Positions 14,991 through 17,787 of a stretch of 17,787 nucleotides of DNA are shown piece by piece. Under the pieces are notes generated by a model that saw only the letters and a list, made by a program, of their open reading frames with translations, had not been told where the DNA came from and searched no databases. Within the stretch, counting starts at the first letter, position 1. Every line of letters starts with the position of its first letter. The DNA comes from JACPSX01 sp035288405 [NCBI: bacterium] (GTDB taxonomy: Bacteria; JACPSX01). Location: NCBI GenBank assembly GCA_035288405.1, contig DATEAK010000348.1:1-17787 (forward strand), read 5' to 3'. The translations under genes were made by a program, and so were the position numbers.

Positions 14991-16061
14991 CTATCGACCC
15001 TGAAGGATTTTCCCGATCTCCCGGTCTACTTGCTTGCCCTTCTCGGAAGTTGCGAAATCCAGCGCACCGGGCGACTTTAGCAGGTTAAACACCTGGAGCC
15101 CGAGCTTGCGATCTTCCTGGTCGATGTCGTTCTCGAAATTGCCCGGATAAAACGCGCTGCCCGCGCCCGCTTCCTCGAACATAAATTTACGCCCCTCCGG
15201 TCCGGACAAATAAACGGCGACGAGCTTTGCCGCATTCGGATGCCGGGCTCCCTTGGTAACCATGACGGAGTGGATCCGGATATAGGAAATATCGGGAGAG
15301 ACCCAGCGTGCAGGCACACCCTTTCTTTGCGTATCCGGGAGAAATTCACTGGAAATGAGAACGATCGGATACTCGCCGGCCATAAAGCGGGTGAAGTTAC
15401 GCGCATAAATATCGACTACCGGGTTATTCTTCATGATCTCCCGCAGCGTAGCCAGCGTTTTATCCACTCCCAGGACAAAAGCATAGTCAAGGAGACTGGA
15501 TGTATAGGAATAAACGAGGAGTTTCCCTTTCCATTTCGGGTTGGCCAGATCCTTCAGGGACTTGGGCGCGTCCTGAGGAGGGATGACCGCGGGATTGTAA
15601 ATGAGTCCGATGTGCCCCGTGTGTGTGGAAAGCGCATAGCCATCAAACTGGATCACTTCCGGAGGAGTTCCCTCATCGAGGAGCGGCTTCCAATCCATTT
15701 TTTCACCAACTCCAGCCGACACGGCTCGGGACATAATCCCATCAGAAAAGACCATAAGATCGAAGGAGGGAGCAGCCCCTGCCTTGAGTTCGGTAATGGC
15801 TTTGGCGAGCCTTTCGGGATAGGAACCCACGGGAGCATAATCGATCTGCAGATTCACCCCATACCGCTCCGCAATACTTTTCTTAAGGCGCTCAATTCCT
15901 TTCCCGGCGAGTTTTGAATCCAACGTCACGGCCACTTGCCCTTCTTGTTTCGCCCCCTCGATGATACGGGACAAGGCCGCAGAACTTGCCCCAAACGATT
16001 GAGCTCCTCCCCAAGCCAGGGCCAGCAGGGTCACCACTGACAGGAGTAAAAACTTTCTCAT
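14991..16061 (-). CDS. Extracellular solute-binding protein, iron/polyamine/phosphonate type (SBP B)
   Basis: A 356-aa periplasmic protein, the close paralogue of SBP A at 7648-8721; shared stretches include AGKGIERL, LQIDY, GTPP-x-VIQFDG, REIMKN-x-PVVDIYAR and KGARHPNAAKL. The signal peptide starts MRKFLLLSVVTLLALAWGGA with a likely cut at FGA/SSA. Differences are concentrated after the helix at about residues 90-110 and around the stretch that in A reads SSNFYWEAKKKG and here SSEFLPDTQRKG, which may line the ligand pocket. The ATG at 16061 follows AGGAGG by 7 nt. It lies 32 bp after the NMT1-type SBP upstream, so the two are probably co-transcribed, which is unusual because they belong to different SBP families. 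No permease stands next to it. Confidence 0.9.
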   Translation of the reverse strand: MRKFLLLSVVTLLALAWGGAQSFGASSAALSRIIEGAKQEGQVAVTLDSKLAGKGIERLKKSIAERYGVNLQIDYAPVGSYPERLAKAITELKAGAAPSFDLMVFSDGIMSRAVSAGVGEKMDWKPLLDEGTPPEVIQFDGYALSTHTGHIGLIYNPAVIPPQDAPKSLKDLANPKWKGKLLVYSYTSSLLDYAFVLGVDKTLATLREIMKNNPVVDIYARNFTRFMAGEYPIVLISSEFLPDTQRKGVPARWVSPDISYIRIHSVMVTKGARHPNAAKLVAVYLSGPEGRKFMFEEAGAGSAFYPGNFENDIDQEDRKLGLQVFNLLKSPGALDFATSEKGKQVDREIGKILQGR

Positions 16062-16093
16062 ACTTTTCCCTCCTCGCGAGATTTCTTGTGCCC

Positions 16094-17074
16094 TCACGGA
16101 CGATAGAGATGTTCGACGAACCCCGAACGTTCGAGCTCTGCCAGAAACGAGTTATCAAAGAAAGAATCAGGTTTGGCCGTTCTGGCCGCCGGATGGGTCG
16201 AAAACTCCAAGGCGGTTTGCACCGCAGCAGCGGACACAAAGGGAATTTTCTCCCACACCCGGGACAAGACCCGGTAGGTTTCTTCCAAATCCTGTGCATT
16301 TGCCGTCTGCGTATACTTGCCGATGATCTCTTTCGTCCTCTTTGCGTCACTGCGGGCCGCCTTTAAAGCCTCCAGGATAGCCTGCAAATAGCTGCGGATC
16401 ACCTCCGGATGCTCCTTTATAAAGGTCCGAGTGGCGGCAATGCCGGCTAGAACCATGGGGTAATTCTCCAGGGACATATTTAGAATTTCCCGGAAGCCGG
16501 CGTCTTTCGCACGCAGGGTCAGAGGGGGCGGCAAAACCGCTGCATCAACAGCCCCCTGCAGAAACGCTTCCGTGACTCCGCCCCCCTGAAAATGGACGAC
16601 GCGCACATCCCGTCCCACAAACAGCCCCCCTTTTTGCAGCAAGATTCGAATGGCCACATGGGGGGTCGAGCCCGGCTGAGTCGTTCCAACCACTTTCCCC
16701 TTCAGGTCCTGAAGGCTCCGGAGCTCGGGCTTGACGTACAAGGAGTGAATGAAGCGGTTGGCCAACGCTCCAATGTAGACGACATCGGCTCCTCCCAGCC
16801 GTGCCTCGATCAGCTCCGGACCCACGTTACCGATATCAAGACTCTTTCCAATCAGACCCTGCACTCCCGTCGGAGCCCTCATCAGCTTCAACTCCGTTTT
16901 GATCCCGTACTTGGCCAGAAAGCCGTCTTCCTGGGCCACCCAGACGGGCGTATACTCTCCCACCGGCGCCGAGTAGTTCATCCTGACTTCCACAGGCGCA
17001 GCGGCAAAGACGTGCCCCGCAGACAGAACCAACGCGATCAGAATCAAGAACGCAGGAATCACACTTCGATTCAC
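16094..17074 (-). CDS. ABC transporter substrate-binding protein, NMT1/SsuA-like
   Basis: A 326-aa NMT1/THI5-superfamily binding protein. The signal peptide starts (V/M)NRSVIPAFLILIALVLSA and is likely cut at VFA/AAP. The mature start reads VRMNYSAPVGEYTPVWVAQE then DGFLAKYGI, followed by GKSLDIGNVGPELIEARLGG, SLQDLKGKVVGTTQPGSTPH, and an FLQGAVDAAVLPPPLTL pocket segment, all in the order usual for the family. The GTG at 17074 is preferred, with GGGAGG 9 nt upstream; the longer in-frame TTG start at 17098 would absorb that site. It heads the run of SBP genes after a 356-bp hairpin-rich gap, so the promoter is expected there. Its similarity to the plus-strand SBP at 923 is only at family level. 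Substrate unknown. Confidence 0.88.
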   Translation of the reverse strand: MNRSVIPAFLILIALVLSAGHVFAAAPVEVRMNYSAPVGEYTPVWVAQEDGFLAKYGIKTELKLMRAPTGVQGLIGKSLDIGNVGPELIEARLGGADVVYIGALANRFIHSLYVKPELRSLQDLKGKVVGTTQPGSTPHVAIRILLQKGGLFVGRDVRVVHFQGGGVTEAFLQGAVDAAVLPPPLTLRAKDAGFREILNMSLENYPMVLAGIAATRTFIKEHPEVIRSYLQAILEALKAARSDAKRTKEIIGKYTQTANAQDLEETYRVLSRVWEKIPFVSAAAVQTALEFSTHPAARTAKPDSFFDNSFLAELERSGFVEHLYRP

Positions 17075-17163
17075 GGTTTCACGCCTCCCATATACCAAAC
17101 CACCTCAATTTGGCTTGCCCAATTTCACTTTTTACGATTCTCTGTCGCGAAAGAATTAGTTTC

Positions 17164-17191
17164 CGGTCTCTTCTTCCGAAAGAAGAGACCG
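17164..17191. repeat. 28-bp near-palindrome, 12-bp perfect arms with a 4-nt spacer
   Basis: The arm CGGTCTCTTCTT (17164-17175) is followed by CCGA and its exact reverse complement AAGAAGAGACCG (17180-17191). It is the strongest inverted repeat noticed in the window and lies about 90 bp before the SBP start codon. Neither strand shows a T-tract after it, which argues against a simple terminator. It could be an operator or an mRNA leader structure. Confidence 0.75.
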
Positions 17192-17204
17192 AGTGTGCCT
17201 CGGA

Positions 17205-17226
17205 GGGCACCCACGCAGGGGTGCCC
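17205..17226. repeat. Inverted repeat GGGCACCC-ACGCAG-GGGTGCCC
   Basis: Eight-bp perfect arms enclose a 6-nt loop, ending in CCCTAC. The look resembles GC-rich repetitive extragenic hairpins known from many environmental genomes. It is the only copy of this exact sequence noticed in the window. Confidence 0.55.
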
Positions 17227-17363
17227 CTACAAGTTTTGCAGGCGCCACAATTTCCCCTCAACTTAAGAAAGTCTCAGCCCGCGGGTGGCGGCGGGGATGC
17301 CTCCGCAGAGCCGCGCGTAAGTGGGCCCCTCGTCAGGGTGACGGAGCGCGGTCGAGGAGGCGC

Positions 17364-17384
17364 CCCGCAGACAGGCCCTGCGGG
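17364..17384. repeat. Inverted repeat CCCGCAG-ACAGGCC-CTGCGGG
   Basis: Seven-bp GC-rich arms around a 7-nt loop, about 50 bp beyond the stop of the minus-strand peptidase-like gene. It could help end that transcript, but there is no T-tract, so it is not called a terminator. Confidence 0.4.
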
Positions 17385-17430
17385 CCCACAGCGCTAATTC
17401 GCTAGACACGAACATAAATCCCCCCGGTCC

Positions 17431-17787
17431 CTAATCCGCCACTCGCATCTCCGTCGCCAGCTTGTTCAGTTCCTCGACTCCGTCTTCATGTACGATGACG
17501 GTTCCCCCGATGTTCGTGCGATGTTTCCCCTGGCAGGCGTTCGGTTCCAGCTCGAACACCATCCCCGCTCGAATCACGAGATCCCCGCCCGTGAGGGCTT
17601 TGCTGCCCACCCCTTTCCGGTTCTCAAATCCAGGCACTCGCTCAATCCCAACTTGCGCGGCGCTGACCCAGCCTAAAGGATTCAGGCTATGAATGAGCGG
17701 GGTCAGGTGCCAACATCCCGCCTCGCGGACCGGTTCGTACATGGCATCGTACACCTGTTGAAAGGTCTTTCCCGGACGCAGGGCCTT
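17431..17787 (-). CDS. M24-family (Xaa-Pro aminopeptidase/creatinase fold) protein, C-terminal part (runs off the right edge)
   Basis: The last 118 residues of a pita-bread-fold (M24) protein. They show ALRPGKTFQQVYDAMYEPVR, the HLTPLIHSLNP segment carrying a candidate metal-binding histidine, RAGMVFELEPNACQGKH with the conserved E in F-E-L-E-P, and the C-terminal TNIGGTVIVHEDGVEELNKL. In PepP-like enzymes the fifth metal ligand is Glu in R-I-E-D-x-I-V-I-T-E; here the aligned residue is Gly (N-I-G-G). This suggests altered metal binding or a non-peptidase role such as creatinase-like hydrolysis, but the other ligands lie outside the window. The stop is at 17431 and the gene continues past 17787. 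Confidence 0.85.
   Translation of the reverse strand, partial: KALRPGKTFQQVYDAMYEPVREAGCWHLTPLIHSLNPLGWVSAAQVGIERVPGFENRKGVGSKALTGGDLVIRAGMVFELEPNACQGKHRTNIGGTVIVHEDGVEELNKLATEMRVAD

Larger units (their letters stand above)
17075..17430. other. Hairpin-rich intergenic region upstream of the SBP genes
   Basis: About 356 bases between the peptidase-like gene stop and the NMT1 SBP start. It holds three inverted repeats (17164-17191, 17205-17226, 17364-17384, listed separately), a strongly GC-rich part (17275-17395) and a more AT-rich part (17100-17165) next to the SBP gene, where the promoter should lie. No -35/-10 pair good enough to call was found. Short open frames on both strands here lack ribosome sites. 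Confidence 0.5.

Noticed and set aside
1-17787. CRISPR arrays, tRNA/rRNA genes, insertion sequences, phage or defence genes
   Set aside because: No regularly spaced repeats, RNA gene signatures or transposase/integrase/nuclease-like proteins were seen on either strand.

Overview
The window is a moderately GC-rich bacterial segment. Gene content is almost entirely periplasmic solute-binding proteins (SBPs), luciferase-like flavin oxidoreductases (LLM), a UbiD-type decarboxylase, molybdenum enzymes and a HyuA remnant. Such expansions are typical of uncultivated environmental lineages related to the old Deltaproteobacteria, Tectomicrobia or Rokubacteria; the exact phylum cannot be read from this stretch. 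No rRNA, tRNA, CRISPR array, transposase or integrase was seen.

Nearly everything is on the minus strand, so transcription runs from right to left. From the right edge: the C-terminal end of an M24-family peptidase-like protein; a roughly 360-bp hairpin-rich gap; an NMT1-type SBP followed after 32 bp by an extracellular SBP (called B here); a DMSO-reductase-family molybdoenzyme without partner subunits; two further SBPs in tandem; a 22-codon deletion scar of another SBP; an LLM oxidoreductase; SBP A, a close paralogue of B; a 12-TM iron/polyamine-type ABC permease; a gap containing a short ORF with a strong ribosome site; a chimeric LLM/LivK remnant; a second LLM oxidoreductase; a possible tiny lipoprotein; and a UbiD-family decarboxylase. 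The only plus-strand gene is an NMT1-type SBP (923-1936), convergent with ubiD. At the left edge are a frameshifted remnant of a HyuA (hydantoinase/oxoprolinase) C-terminus and the start of a CoxL/XdhA-type molybdenum hydroxylase.

Taken together this looks like a catabolic and scavenging region: imported organic compounds would be handled by oxidative and decarboxylating enzymes (LLM, UbiD, molybdenum hydroxylase). The substrates are unknown. Six SBPs share one visible permease and no visible ATPase. At least three remnants (339-616, 5016-5305, 9826-9894) retain gene ends after internal deletion, so the region appears to be expanding by paralogy and shrinking by deletion. I found no clear new defence or regulatory system. 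The most interesting points are the SBP surplus, the orphan molybdoenzyme inside it, the deletion scars, and a 12-bp-stem palindrome ahead of the right-hand transport genes.
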